Part shown: positions 26,885 to 36,671 of the stretch, one piece after another
How the letters are laid out: the number at the start of each line of letters is the position of its first letter
Position numbering within the stretch: position 1 is the first letter of the stretch
NCBI RefSeq assembly: GCF_001905885.1
Contig: NZ_LIYH01000002.1
Location: forward strand, 1,169,591-1,233,590
Length of the DNA: 64,000 nucleotides
Source of the DNA: Streptomyces sp. CB03234
GTDB lineage: Bacteria; Actinomycetota; Actinomycetes; Streptomycetales; Streptomycetaceae
Reading direction: 5' to 3'
Made by a program: the position numbers and the translations under genes
The notes under the pieces: model-generated
Seen by the model: the letters and a program-made list of their open reading frames with translations, nothing else
What the model was told of the DNA's origin: nothing
Databases searched by the model: none

Positions 26885-27550
26885 GTGAACAAGGCGCAGC
26901 TCGTAGAAGCGATTGCCGACAAGATGGGCGGCCGTCAGCAGGCCGCCGATGCTGTCGACGCGGTACTCGACGCGATCGTCCGTGCCGTTGTGGGAGGTGA
27001 CCGGGTCTCGGTCACCGGCTTCGGCTCGTTCGAGAAGGTCGACCGTCCGGCCCGTTACGCCCGCAACCCGCAGACCGGTGAGCGCGTGCGGGTCAAGAAG
27101 ACCTCCGTTCCGCGCTTCCGTGCCGGTCAGGGCTTCAAGGACCTGGTCAGCGGCTCGAAGAAGCTCCCCAAGGGCGGCGAGGTCGCCGTCAAGAAGGCGC
27201 CCAAGGGCAGCCTTTCGGGCCCGCCGCCCACCATCGCCAAGGCAGCCGGCAAGAAGGCGGCCGCCAAGAAGACCACCGCGGCGGCGGCGAAGAAGACCGC
27301 CGCGAAGAAGGCCACCCCGGCGAAGAAGACCACCACCGCGGCGGCCAAGAAGACCACCGCCAAGAAGGCCACCCCGGCCAAGAAGACCACGGCGAAGAAG
27401 GCCACTCCGGCCAAGACCACCGCGGCCGCCAAGAAGACCACCGCCAAGAAGACCGCGCCGGCGAAGAAGGCCACGGCGAAGAAGGCGCCCGCCAAGAAGA
27501 CGACGGCGCGCAAGACCACCGCCAAGAAGACCGCCTCGCGCAGCAAGTAA
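26885..27550 (+). CDS. hupS: HU-type nucleoid protein with lysine-rich tail
   Basis: 221 residues. Residues 1-92 are a complete HU domain (MNKAQLVEAIADKMGG, then GFGSFEK and the DNA-arm region ARNPQTGERVRVKK). From about residue 95 the protein is a histone-H1-like tail of KKTTAKKATPAKK-type repeats. This two-part HU is typical of actinobacteria, and in S. coelicolor HupS is the spore-enriched form needed for nucleoid compaction. GTG 26885 follows GAAGGGGAAGAC. Tail length varies among strains because the DNA is repetitive. Confidence 0.95.
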   Translation: MNKAQLVEAIADKMGGRQQAADAVDAVLDAIVRAVVGGDRVSVTGFGSFEKVDRPARYARNPQTGERVRVKKTSVPRFRAGQGFKDLVSGSKKLPKGGEVAVKKAPKGSLSGPPPTIAKAAGKKAAAKKTTAAAAKKTAAKKATPAKKTTTAAAKKTTAKKATPAKKTTAKKATPAKTTAAAKKTTAKKTAPAKKATAKKAPAKKTTARKTTAKKTASRSK

Positions 27551-27582
27551 GCGGCACGAGGCCCCAGGGCCGCTCACACGCC

Positions 27583-27613
27583 GGGCCGGGCTCCCCGAGA
27601 GGGAGCCCGGCCC
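27583..27613. terminator. Bidirectional terminator between hupS and the cofC operon
   Basis: A perfect 13-bp stem (GGGCCGGGCTCCC and complement) with a 5-nt loop lies between convergent genes. Confidence 0.88.
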
Positions 27614-27636
27614 GCGGTGCGTGGGGGACCGGAGGG

Positions 27637-27840
27637 TCAGAACGTCTGGAGCGTCACCAGCGTGATCCGCAGGGTCTCGCCCTGCCCCTCCGTCTCGATC
27701 CGCACCCGCTGTCCCGGCCGCAGCAGCCGCAGCCCGCCCGCGTCGAAGGCCGCGGTGGGGAAGTCCACCGGGGTGCCGTCGTCGAGCAGCACACTCCCGC
27801 TGCGGGATTCGGGGTCGTACGTGTACGCGGTCGCCTGCAT
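27637..27840 (-). CDS. Small OB-fold-like protein, unknown function
   Basis: 67 residues, predicted all-beta (MQATAYTYDPESRSGSVLLDDGTPVDF, then LRLLRPGQRVRIET). The pattern of a short barrel with GSVLLDDG resembles cold-shock/S1-like folds, but RNA-binding aromatic motifs are missing, so this is only a fold guess. The ATG lies 10 bp after the cofC stop, so it is the second gene of that operon. Confidence 0.75.
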   Translation of the reverse strand: MQATAYTYDPESRSGSVLLDDGTPVDFPTAAFDAGGLRLLRPGQRVRIETEGQGETLRITLVTLQTF

Positions 27841-27850
27841 GAACGGCAGC

Positions 27851-28519
27851 TTATCCGCCCGCCCCGCCCGCCGCGCGGGCGTCCACCGCCCACCGCTCCG
27901 CCGTGCGCGGCCCCACGCCCAGCCCCAGCGCGGCCAGCAGATCGTCGGCCGTGTCCACGTCCTGTCGTACGGAGCGGACGCCGTCCAGCAGGATTTCCAC
28001 CGCACCCGACAACAAATGCCGACGCCGGGACTCCCCGCCGAAAGCCGGGCGCAATTCCACTCCGGGCCCCGCCGACAGCAATGTCGTACCGATTTCGGCG
28101 GCATCCGGCAGAAAAGCGCGCGGGAATTCCGAGGCGACGGCCAGCACCCGCGACAGTTCCGCCGGCCGAAGTGCCGGGAGATCGGCGTTCAGGGTCGCCA
28201 CCGGCGCGCCGGGGCGCCGCGCGCGCACCGTCCGCGCCCCGTACGCCAGTGCGGCATTCAGGCCCGCGGCCGGGGCGTCCGGAACGATCCGCGCCCCCAG
28301 GGCACCGAGCGTGAGCGCCGCCACCGGATCGTCCGTGACGACGGACACATCCCGCACCGCCGGGCAGGCCAGCGCCGCCGCCACCGTGTCCTGCGCGAAA
28401 GCCAGCGCCAGCCGTGGCCGCACCAGCGGACCGGCGGCGCCGGCGAGCCTGCTCTTGGCCCGTACAAGAGGCTTCAGCGGGACGACCAGGGACCAGGAGC
28501 CGGTCGGGTCGGCGTTCGT
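27851..28519 (-). CDS. cofC: 2-phospho-L-lactate (or phosphoenolpyruvate) guanylyltransferase, F420 biosynthesis
   Basis: About 222 residues. It adds GMP to the lactyl or enolpyruvyl phosphate precursor of coenzyme F420. The CofC/FbiD pattern is clear: VVPLKPLVRAKSRL at the N-terminus, VTDDPVA, NADLPALRPAEL and the late HLLSGAVEILLDGVRSVRQDVDTADDL part. The start is odd: no ATG, GTG or TTG lies in frame near the expected N-terminus. The best placed codon is ACG at 28519, preceded by GGAAGGAGAG at normal distance. Either ACG is used or a base differs from the usual sequence. Confidence 0.85.
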   Translation of the reverse strand, partial: TNADPTGSWSLVVPLKPLVRAKSRLAGAAGPLVRPRLALAFAQDTVAAALACPAVRDVSVVTDDPVAALTLGALGARIVPDAPAAGLNAALAYGARTVRARRPGAPVATLNADLPALRPAELSRVLAVASEFPRAFLPDAAEIGTTLLSAGPGVELRPAFGGESRRRHLLSGAVEILLDGVRSVRQDVDTADDLLAALGLGVGPRTAERWAVDARAAGGAGG

Positions 28520-28702
28520 GGCGGCTCTCCTTCCTCGGGGCCGCCCTTCGGCAGGCCGTGCGCGTCGGGGCCCATTGTGGCGCGGGCCCGGCGCGACCGG
28601 GGGCGCCGGTGTCCGAGGCGGGGCGTACGGTGTTCTCGACAGACCAGGGGCCCGGGGCGACACTTGACCCCCGGCAAGCCAGTCCCAGAGGAAGGTGTCC
28701 GA

Positions 28703-29455
28703 GTGTCCCGCCGCAGAATCGGCTTCTGGTACCGCCTTGCGGCGGTCATCGCAAAACCGCCACTGGTGGTTCTGTTCAAGCGGGACTGGCGGGGAACGGA
28801 GCACATTCCGGCCGAGGGCGGGTTCATCACCGCCGTCAACCACAACTCCTATCTGGACCCGCTGTCGTACGGACACTTCCAGTACAACACCGGACGCGTT
28901 CCCCGTTTCCTGGCGAAGGCGGACCTCTTCAAGGGGTCGTTCGTCGGCACCATGCTGCGCGGCACCGGACAGATCCCCGTCTACCGCGAGACGACCAACG
29001 CGCTGGACGCCTTCCGCGCCGCCGTCGCCGCCATCGAGCGGGGCGAATGCGTCGCCTTCTACCCCGAGGGCACCCTCACCCGCGACCCCGACATGTGGCC
29101 CATGGCGGGCAAGACCGGCGCCGCCCGCGTCGCCCTGCTCACCAAGGTGCCCGTCATCCCCGTCGCCCAGTGGGGCGCCAACTTGGCGATGCCGCCGTAC
29201 GCCAAGGAGAACAAGTTCCGCCTCTTCCCGCGCAAGACACTGATCGTGCAGGCCGGCCCGCCCGTCGACCTCGACCGGTTCTACGACAAGGAACCCACCC
29301 CCGAGGTGCTCCGCGAGGCGACCGAGGCCATCATGACCGCGATCACCTCCCTCCTGGAGGAGGTCAGGGGCGAGAAGGCCCCCGCCACGCCGTACGACCA
29401 CCGCAAGGCCCGCCTGGAACAGCGGCGCAGGGCCGCAGGGGAGGAAGCGAAGTGA
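28703..29455 (+). CDS. 1-acyl-sn-glycerol-3-phosphate acyltransferase (PlsC family)
   Basis: 250 residues. It acylates lysophosphatidate in phospholipid synthesis. The HX4D motif is H47-D52 (NHNSYLD), and FYPEGT is the second acyltransferase motif. A hydrophobic N-terminal stretch suggests membrane association. GTG 28703 (MSRRRIGFW) follows GAGGAAGG. The next gene, gpsA, overlaps its stop by 4 bp and makes the glycerol-3-phosphate backbone, so the pair forms a phospholipid precursor operon. Confidence 0.9.
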   Translation: MSRRRIGFWYRLAAVIAKPPLVVLFKRDWRGTEHIPAEGGFITAVNHNSYLDPLSYGHFQYNTGRVPRFLAKADLFKGSFVGTMLRGTGQIPVYRETTNALDAFRAAVAAIERGECVAFYPEGTLTRDPDMWPMAGKTGAARVALLTKVPVIPVAQWGANLAMPPYAKENKFRLFPRKTLIVQAGPPVDLDRFYDKEPTPEVLREATEAIMTAITSLLEEVRGEKAPATPYDHRKARLEQRRRAAGEEAK

Positions 29456-30480
29456 CACGCCCCGACACGGCAGGACGCCCCGTGAAAGCGGCCGTCTTCG
29501 GAACCGGCTCCTGGGGTACGGCCTTCGGCATGGTGCTCGCCGACGCCGGCTGCCAGGTGACCCTCTGGGGCCGCCGCCAGGAGGTCGCCGACGCCATCAA
29601 CACCACCCGCGCCAACCCGGACTACTTCCCGGGCACCGAACTGCCCGAGTCGGTACGCGCCACCACCGACCCCGCCGAAGCGGCGCACGACGCCGACTTC
29701 ACCGTGCTGGCCATCCCCTCCCAGACGCTGCGCGGCAACCTCGCCGCATGGGCGCCGAAGCTGGCCCCCGGCACGGTCCTCGTCTCCCTGATGAAGGGGA
29801 TCGAACTCGGCACCGCCAAGCGGATGAGCGAGGTCATCCAGGAGGTCGCCGAGGTGCCGGAGGACCGCGTCGCCGTGGTCACCGGCCCCAACCTCGCCAA
29901 GGAGATCGTCGCCCGCATGCCCGCCGCGGCCGTCGTCGCCTGCCGCGACGAGGCGGTCGCCCAGCGGCTCCAGGCCGCCTGTCACACCCCGTACTTCCGC
30001 CCCTACACCAACACCGACGTCGTCGGCTGCGAACTGGGCGGCGCCGTGAAGAACGTCATCGGGCTGGCCGTCGGCATCGCGGACGGCATGGGCCTCGGCG
30101 ACAACGCCAAGGGCTCGCTCATCACCCGCGGCCTGGCCGAAACGACCCGCCTCGGACTGGCGATGGGCGCCGACCCGCTGACCTTCTCCGGCCTCGCCGG
30201 CCTCGGCGACCTGGTCGCCACCTGCTGCTCGCCGCTCTCCCGCAACCACACCTTCGGCTTCAACCTCGGCAAGGGCATGACCCTGCAGGAGACCATCGCG
30301 GTCACCAAGCAGACCGCCGAAGGCGTCAAGTCCTGCGAATCCGTGCTGGATCTGGCCCGCCGCCACGACGTCGACATGCCCATCACGGAGACCGTCGTCG
30401 ACATCGTCCACGAGGGAAAGCCGCCCATGGTGGCGCTCAAGGAGCTGATGTCGCGCGCCGCCAAGCCCGAGCGGCGCTGA
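29452..30480 (+). CDS. gpsA: Glycerol-3-phosphate dehydrogenase [NAD(P)+]
   Basis: 342 residues, reducing dihydroxyacetone phosphate to glycerol-3-phosphate. The N-terminal Rossmann motif is FGTGSWGTA; the catalytic Lys region is GGAVKNVIGLAVGI, with GDNAKGSLITRG and GLAGLGDLVATC following. The GTG at 29452 overlaps the plsC-type gene stop (GTGA); a second GTG (VKAAVFG) ten codons on is an alternative start. Confidence 0.96.
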   Translation: MTRPDTAGRPVKAAVFGTGSWGTAFGMVLADAGCQVTLWGRRQEVADAINTTRANPDYFPGTELPESVRATTDPAEAAHDADFTVLAIPSQTLRGNLAAWAPKLAPGTVLVSLMKGIELGTAKRMSEVIQEVAEVPEDRVAVVTGPNLAKEIVARMPAAAVVACRDEAVAQRLQAACHTPYFRPYTNTDVVGCELGGAVKNVIGLAVGIADGMGLGDNAKGSLITRGLAETTRLGLAMGADPLTFSGLAGLGDLVATCCSPLSRNHTFGFNLGKGMTLQETIAVTKQTAEGVKSCESVLDLARRHDVDMPITETVVDIVHEGKPPMVALKELMSRAAKPERR

Positions 30481-30542
30481 CACGAACCGGCGGCCGACCG
30501 GTCGCTGACGCGACCGGAAGGAGCGGGTACGCTCAACGCGAT

Positions 30543-31687
<1,145 letters not shown>

Positions 31688-31691
<4 letters not shown>

Positions 31692-31746
31692 TCACGCGGG
31701 GCTGCACGGGTAGTCACGGGGGACTGCACGTCACGGGGGGCTACAC
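31688..31746. repeat. Three degenerate direct repeats after ddlA
   Basis: About 20-bp units (GTAGTCACG...CTGCAC type) occur at 31688-31707, 31710-31729 and, shortened, 31730-31746. The first overlaps the ddlA stop and the last overlaps the stop of the opposing DUF3515 gene. Confidence 0.75.
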
Positions 31747-32235
31747 GCTCGGGGGGACGGTCTTCTTCACGGCGTCGGCGAGCGCCGCGAGCGGGCTGGC
31801 GTCGTGCGCGAACCGCTCGTCCAGCGACACCTCCACGTACGTCTCGCGTGCCGTGGAGGTGAAGCGGGGCCCGTCGCCCTCGCGCTGCTCCAGCATCCAG
31901 TTCACCCCGCCCGCCTCGACGCCCTCCGCACGGGGATCGCTCATCCGGGCGGGCCGGGGGACACCGCAGCGCAGTACGATCGCCCCGTCCCCCCAACCGG
32001 CGGTCAGATCGGAACCCGGCTCCGGATCACTCCGGCCGAGTCCCGCGACGGTCTCCGGCAGCTCTTCGTGCAGCGCGCCGCACAGGGCGGCTTCCTCCGA
32101 CGGCGGGCTGGGAACCGCGACGGACACCTCGGCGTCCGTCGGGGAACAGCCCACGGCCGCCAGCAGGACAGTGGCGGCCGCGGCGGTGGCGAAGAGCAGG
32201 GCGGGCAGGCGGCGAAGCCGGTGCGAAGACGTCAC
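31741..32235 (-). CDS. DUF3515 membrane-anchored or lipoprotein
   Basis: 164 residues of the actinobacterial DUF3515 family. A basic start (SSHRLRRLP) and a hydrophobic helix end in AAVGC, a marginal lipobox at Cys30, so it is probably exported and lipidated. The domain has paired Cys (ALCGAL and VLRCGVP). Function is unknown. It lies directly downstream of the Lrp-type gene on the minus strand and next to ddlA, in a location widely conserved in Streptomyces. Confidence 0.82.
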   Translation of the reverse strand: MTSSHRLRRLPALLFATAAAATVLLAAVGCSPTDAEVSVAVPSPPSEEAALCGALHEELPETVAGLGRSDPEPGSDLTAGWGDGAIVLRCGVPRPARMSDPRAEGVEAGGVNWMLEQREGDGPRFTSTARETYVEVSLDERFAHDASPLAALADAVKKTVPPSV

Positions 32236-32255
32236 CGGCTCAGGGTAGACGGGGG

Positions 32256-32489
32256 CTACAGGTGTACGACCGGGCAGGTCAGGGTCCGTGTGATCCCGTC
32301 CACTTGCTGGACCTTCGCGACCACCATGCGGCCGAGCTCATCGACCGTGTCGGCCTGGGCGCGCACGATCACGTCGTACGGGCCCGTGACGTCCTCGGCC
32401 TGGATCACCCCCGGGATCTTGGAGATGGTCTCGGCGACCGTCGACGCCTTGCCCACCTCGGTCTGAATAAGGATGTACGCCTGTACCAC
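32256..32489 (-). CDS. Stand-alone Lrp/AsnC ligand-binding (RAM) domain protein
   Basis: 77 residues: MVQAYILIQTEVGKA, GPYDVIVRAQADTVDELG and GITRTLTCPVV form one RAM domain with no DNA-binding helix-turn-helix. Such proteins form oligomers and may sense amino acids or tune full-length Lrp proteins. GTG 32489 has a GGAGG site. The DUF3515 gene follows after 20 bp and is probably co-transcribed. Confidence 0.88.
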   Translation of the reverse strand: MVQAYILIQTEVGKASTVAETISKIPGVIQAEDVTGPYDVIVRAQADTVDELGRMVVAKVQQVDGITRTLTCPVVHL

Positions 32490-32692
32490 GGAACCTCCAG
32501 GGCGGCCACGAGGATCTTGTGGAGAAGAAAGGGACGCCACGGTACCGCGTCGCCGCGGGCAGCGGGGAGACCCGCGCGGCCGGTGGCGCGCGAGGCCGGC
32601 GCACGAAGCACCGAGTTGACGGTCTACTTGACGGTACCTACAGCAGTGACGGGTCGCGACCGCAACCGCACTGGGGCAGAAGGGGCACAGCG

Positions 32693-33664
32693 ATGAAGGG
32701 CACTGTCGGCGAGTTGGGGGAGTTCGGGCTGATCAGGGAGCTCACCTCCCGGCTCACCTCCACCCCGGCGGTACGGATCGGCCCCGGCGACGACGCCGCG
32801 GTCGTGGCCGCACCCGACCGGCGCGTGGTCGCGAGCACGGACATCCTGCTGGAGGGACGGCACTTCCGCCGCGACTGGTCCACCGCGTACGACGTCGGCC
32901 GCAAGGCCGCCGCGCAGAACCTCGCGGACATCGCCGCCATGGGCGCCGTCCCCACCGCACTGCTGCTCGGCCTGGTCGTACCCGCCGAACTCCCGGTCAC
33001 GTGGCCCACCGAGCTGATGGACGGCCTGCGCGACGAGTGCCAGGTCGCGGGCGCGGCCGTGGTCGGCGGCGACGTCGTACGCGGCGACACGATCACCGTG
33101 GCCATCACGGCGCTGGGCGACCTGCGCAACCACGAACCGGTCACCCGGGGCGGGGCACAGCCCGGCGACGTCGTCGCGTACACCGGCTGGCTGGGCTGGT
33201 CGGCGGCCGGGTACGCGGTCCTCTCGCGCGGGTTCCGCTCGCCGCGCGCCTTCGTCGAGGCCCACCGGCGGCCCGAACCGCCCTACCACGCGGGCCCGGC
33301 GGCCGCCGGGCTCGGCGCGACCGCGATGTGCGACGTCAGCGACGGCCTGATCGCCGACCTCGGGCACATCGCCGAGGCCAGCAAGGTGCGGATCGACCTG
33401 CGCTCCGGGCTCATCGACATCCCGACCCAGATGAACGACATCGGCCAGGCCGTCGGCGTCGACCCCATGCAATGGGTCCTCACCGGAGGTGAGGACCACG
33501 CGATCGTCGCCACCTTCCCGCCCGACGTGAAACTGCCGGCCCGCTGGAAGGTCATCGGCGAGGTCCTCAACCCCTCCGCCCTGCCCCAGGTGACCGTCGA
33601 CGGCGCGCCCTGGCACACCCAGGGCGGCTGGGACCACTTCGGGGGCTACGAGGAGGACGCGTGA
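32693..33664 (+). CDS. thiL: Thiamine-monophosphate kinase
   Basis: 323 residues, phosphorylating thiamine monophosphate to thiamine diphosphate. The AIR-synthase-like fold motifs are present: GPGDDAAVV, the [11 protein letters not shown] metal site, GGDVVRGD and [14 protein letters not shown]. The ATG at 32693 follows AAGGGG. thiD overlaps its stop by 4 bp. Confidence 0.96.
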   Translation: MKGTVGELGEFGLIRELTSRLTSTPAVRIGPGDDAAVVAAPDRRVVASTDILLEGRHFRRDWSTAYDVGRKAAAQNLADIAAMGAVPTALLLGLVVPAELPVTWPTELMDGLRDECQVAGAAVVGGDVVRGDTITVAITALGDLRNHEPVTRGGAQPGDVVAYTGWLGWSAAGYAVLSRGFRSPRAFVEAHRRPEPPYHAGPAAAGLGATAMCDVSDGLIADLGHIAEASKVRIDLRSGLIDIPTQMNDIGQAVGVDPMQWVLTGGEDHAIVATFPPDVKLPARWKVIGEVLNPSALPQVTVDGAPWHTQGGWDHFGGYEEDA

Positions 33665-34443
33665 TCCCGCGGGTACTGACCGTCGCCGGCTCCGACTCCG
33701 GCGGCGGGGCCGGCATCCAGGCCGACCTGAAGACCATGCTGGCGCTCGGCGTGCACGGCATGAGCGTGATCACCGCCGTCACCGCGCAGAACTCGCTGGG
33801 CGTCCAGGGCGCCTGGGAGCTTCCGGTGGAGGCGGTGCGGGCCCAGTACCGCAGCGTGGTCGACGACATCGGCGTACAGGCCGTGAAGACCGGCATGCTG
33901 GCGTCGGCGCCGCTCGTGGAGACGGTCGCGGAGCTGCTGGCCGGGACGGACGCGCCCGTGGTCGTCGACCCGGTCGGGGTGTCCAAGCACGGGGACTCGC
34001 TGCTGGCCGCCTCCGCGCTCGATTCGGTACGCGAGCGGCTGCTGCCGGTCGCCACCGTGGCGACGCCCAACCTGGACGAGGTGGCCCAGCTCACCGGCGT
34101 GAGCGTGGAGGGCGAGGACGATCTGCGGCGGGCCGCCGCGGCGGTGCTGGAGTACGGGCCGCGCTGGGCGCTCATCAAGGGCGGGCACCTGGCCGGGGAC
34201 GCCGTGGACCTGCTGACGGACGGCACTCAGGAGCACTGGCTGCGCGCGCCCCGGCACGACAACCGGCACACCCACGGGACGGGCTGCACGCTCGCCTCGG
34301 CGGTCGCGGCGGGCCTCGGCAAGGGCCTGGCCGTGCCGGAGGCCGTACGGGCCGCCAAGGAGTACGTGACCGGGGCGATCGCGGCCGGGTTCGCGCTGGG
34401 CGGCGGCATCGGGCCGGTGGACCACGGGTGGCGCTTCAGGTAG
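33661..34443 (+). CDS. thiD: Hydroxymethylpyrimidine / phosphomethylpyrimidine kinase
   Basis: 260 residues of the ribokinase superfamily. It phosphorylates HMP and HMP-P for thiamine synthesis. [18 protein letters not shown] is the substrate site and [10 protein letters not shown] the anion-hole/catalytic Asp-equivalent motif. The GTG start overlaps the thiL stop (GTGA), so both thiamine kinases are made together. Confidence 0.96.
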   Translation: MIPRVLTVAGSDSGGGAGIQADLKTMLALGVHGMSVITAVTAQNSLGVQGAWELPVEAVRAQYRSVVDDIGVQAVKTGMLASAPLVETVAELLAGTDAPVVVDPVGVSKHGDSLLAASALDSVRERLLPVATVATPNLDEVAQLTGVSVEGEDDLRRAAAAVLEYGPRWALIKGGHLAGDAVDLLTDGTQEHWLRAPRHDNRHTHGTGCTLASAVAAGLGKGLAVPEAVRAAKEYVTGAIAAGFALGGGIGPVDHGWRFR

Positions 34444-34454
34444 CGGGTACGGCA

Positions 34455-34486
34455 AAAAGCCGGTCCACCGAGGTGGACCGGCTTTT
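34455..34486. terminator. Bidirectional terminator between thiD and rpmB
   Basis: A 14-bp perfect stem with a CGAG tetraloop, A-run on one side and T-run on the other, serves the convergent thiD and rpmB transcripts. Confidence 0.92.
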
Positions 34487-34530
34487 CAAGGCAACCGCAG
34501 AGGCTGCGCTACGACGAACCGTCGTCGGCG

Positions 34531-34716
34531 TTAGCGCGAGACCTTGCCGGCCTTGATGCACGAGGTGCAGGCGTTGAGCCGCTTCGGCGTCCCACTGACC
34601 ACGGCACGCACGCGCTGGATGTTCGGGTTCCAGCGACGAGACGTACGGCGGTGCGAGTGCGAGATGTTGTTGCCGAAGCCCGGCCCCTTGCCGCAGACGT
34701 CGCAGTTGGCAGCCAC
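34531..34716 (-). CDS. rpmB: 50S ribosomal protein L28 (zinc-binding form)
   Basis: 61 residues. NCDVCGKGPGFGNNISHSHRRT at the start and the paired CxxC motifs (Cys5/Cys8 and Cys50/Cys53) identify the zinc-containing L28. Streptomyces also carries zinc-free paralogues under Zur control elsewhere. GTG 34716 follows GGAGTG. It is encoded alone. Confidence 0.95.
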   Translation of the reverse strand: MAANCDVCGKGPGFGNNISHSHRRTSRRWNPNIQRVRAVVSGTPKRLNACTSCIKAGKVSR

Positions 34717-34957
34717 GGGTCACTCCAAAGACTTCAGATGCACTTACAGTGAAATCCGGCGAGCCGGAATCAGATCTGGTGACTGAAGTGGCGTTGCCGG
34801 GGGAATGGCCCGACTTTCATCGGGCAACCGGAGCAGCATACAACGACTGCTTCGGTTCAACGAAACTACCACGGTTCGCCCGGCCCCCGCCCAGGGCCCC
34901 GGCCCGGGGCGGGGTCTACGCTGCGGTGCAGTCAGCGCTGCTCGAGGAGGACACCAG

Positions 34958-36625
34958 GTGCCGCAGACCCTGCCGCAGGCGCTCGATTCCGCAGTGGTCC
35001 GTAGCTGGTGCTCGCTGGCGCTGGAGGCGCTCGGCCGGGAGCGCGAGGAGATCGACGCGATCAACGTCTACCCGGTCGCGGACGGTGACACCGGCACCAA
35101 CCTGTACCTGACGGTCGAGTCCGCCTCCCGGGCGGTGGAGGCGGTCTTCGCCGCCATCACGGCTCCCGATTTCGCCGACACCGTACGCGCCATGGCGCAC
35201 GGCGCGCTGATCGGCGCCCGGGGGAACTCCGGGACGATCCTGTCGCAGCTGCTGCGGGGCATGAGCGAGGTCCTCGCCGAAGGCCGTGACGCGGACCACC
35301 TCGCCAGGGCGCTGCGGAGGGCCTCGGTGTCCGCGCGGGAGGCGGTCGCGCACCCCGTCGAGGGCACGATCCTGAGCGTCGCGGCAGCGGCCGCGTCCGC
35401 CGCGGCGGGCGATTCGGATGTGGCGGCGGTGTCCGATGTGGCGGAGGGGTCCGATGTGGCCGGCGGTTCCGGCGTGGTCGGCGGGTCCGATGTGGCGTCG
35501 GTCGCCCGCGCCGCGTACGCGGGGGCCCGCGCGGCCCTGGAGGCCACGCCCGCGCAGCTCGCCGTCCTGCAGCGGGCCGGTGTCGTGGACGCGGGCGGGC
35601 GCGGGCTCGTCACGGTGCTGGGCGCGCTGGTGGAGGCCGTGTCGGGGGAGGCGCCCGCGCGGACCCCGCGCGCGCCCCGGGCGAGCGTGGTGCCCTCCGC
35701 GGAGCCGTGCTCGGAGGCAGGACCGGCCTTCGAGGTCATCTACCTGCTGGAGGCCGACGACGCGGCCGTGGCGCGGCTGCGGGACCGGCTCGACGGGCTC
35801 GGCGACTCGCTCGTCGTGGTGGGCGGCGACGGGCTGTGGAATGTCCACGTCCACGTCGACGACGCGGGCGCGGCGGTGGAGGCGGGCGTCGAGGCGGGGC
35901 GCCCGTACCGGATCCGGATCACGCACTTCGGTACGTCCGGGGGCGAGGCGCCCGAGGAACGCGCGGGGCGCGCCGTGGTGGCGGTCCTGCCCGGCGAGGG
36001 GCTCGCCCACCTGTGCGCCGAGGCGGGCGCGACGACGGTGCTGGCCCGCCCCGGCGAGCCGCCGGCCAGCGGCGAACTCGTCGAGGCCATCCGGCGCGCC
36101 CACGCGCGCGAGGTGGTCCTGCTGCCGAACGACGCCACCCTGCGGCACACCGCGGCGGCCGCCGCCGAACAGGCGCGTGCGGAGGGCATCCGGGTCGCCC
36201 TCGTCCCGACGCGCGCCGCAGTCCAGGGCATCGCCGCCCTCGCCGTCCACGAACCGGACCGGCGCTTCGACGAGGACGTCGTCGCCATGACCGCCGCGGC
36301 GGGCGCCACCCGCTACGGCGAACTGGCCCTCGCCGAGCGCCAGTCGTTCACCTCCGCCGGCGTCTGCCAGGCCGGCGACGTCCTCGGCCTGATCGACGGC
36401 GACGTCGCCGTGATCGGCCACGACGTGGCGACCATCGCGGAGACGGTCCTGGACCGCATGCTCTCGGCGGGCGGCGAACTGGTCACCCTCGTCCTCGCCG
36501 ACGACGCCCCCGACACCCTCGCGGGCCGCCTGGAGACCCACGTACGCGAAACCCACCTCGCGGTCGACACGGTCGTCTACTCCGGCGGCCCCCAGGCCCC
36601 CCTGCTGCTCATCGGCGTCGAATAG
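34958..36625 (+). CDS. DAK2-domain fatty acid kinase-like protein (FakA family)
   Basis: 555 residues. An N-terminal DAK2 nucleotide-binding domain (NVYPVADGDTGTNLYLT, GARGNSGTILSQL) is followed by the FakA-type middle and C-terminal domains (VIYLLEADD, WNVHVHVDDAGAA, VVYSGGPQAPLLLIGVE). FakA with a FakB (DegV) lipid-binding partner phosphorylates fatty acids; no fakB is in the window. Residues 153-182 contain five 6-residue repeats inserted in the DAK2 domain. GTG 34958 follows GAGGAGG. recG follows within 50 bp, an arrangement seen in many bacteria. Confidence 0.88.
   Translation: MPQTLPQALDSAVVRSWCSLALEALGREREEIDAINVYPVADGDTGTNLYLTVESASRAVEAVFAAITAPDFADTVRAMAHGALIGARGNSGTILSQLLRGMSEVLAEGRDADHLARALRRASVSAREAVAHPVEGTILSVAAAAASAAAGDSDVAAVSDVAEGSDVAGGSGVVGGSDVASVARAAYAGARAALEATPAQLAVLQRAGVVDAGGRGLVTVLGALVEAVSGEAPARTPRAPRASVVPSAEPCSEAGPAFEVIYLLEADDAAVARLRDRLDGLGDSLVVVGGDGLWNVHVHVDDAGAAVEAGVEAGRPYRIRITHFGTSGGEAPEERAGRAVVAVLPGEGLAHLCAEAGATTVLARPGEPPASGELVEAIRRAHAREVVLLPNDATLRHTAAAAAEQARAEGIRVALVPTRAAVQGIAALAVHEPDRRFDEDVVAMTAAAGATRYGELALAERQSFTSAGVCQAGDVLGLIDGDVAVIGHDVATIAETVLDRMLSAGGELVTLVLADDAPDTLAGRLETHVRETHLAVDTVVYSGGPQAPLLLIGVE
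35414..35503 (+). repeat. Five tandem 18-bp repeats inside the DAK2 gene
   Basis: Units of type TCCGATGTGGCGGCGGTG start at 35414, 35432, 35450, 35468 and 35486. They encode (S/D)DVAxx-like hexapeptides in frame, so expansion or loss would not break the gene. Confidence 0.9.
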
Positions 36626-36671
36626 CGCGTCCGTCCACAGGTGCGCACGCCTGTCAGTGCCGTGGTGTGCA

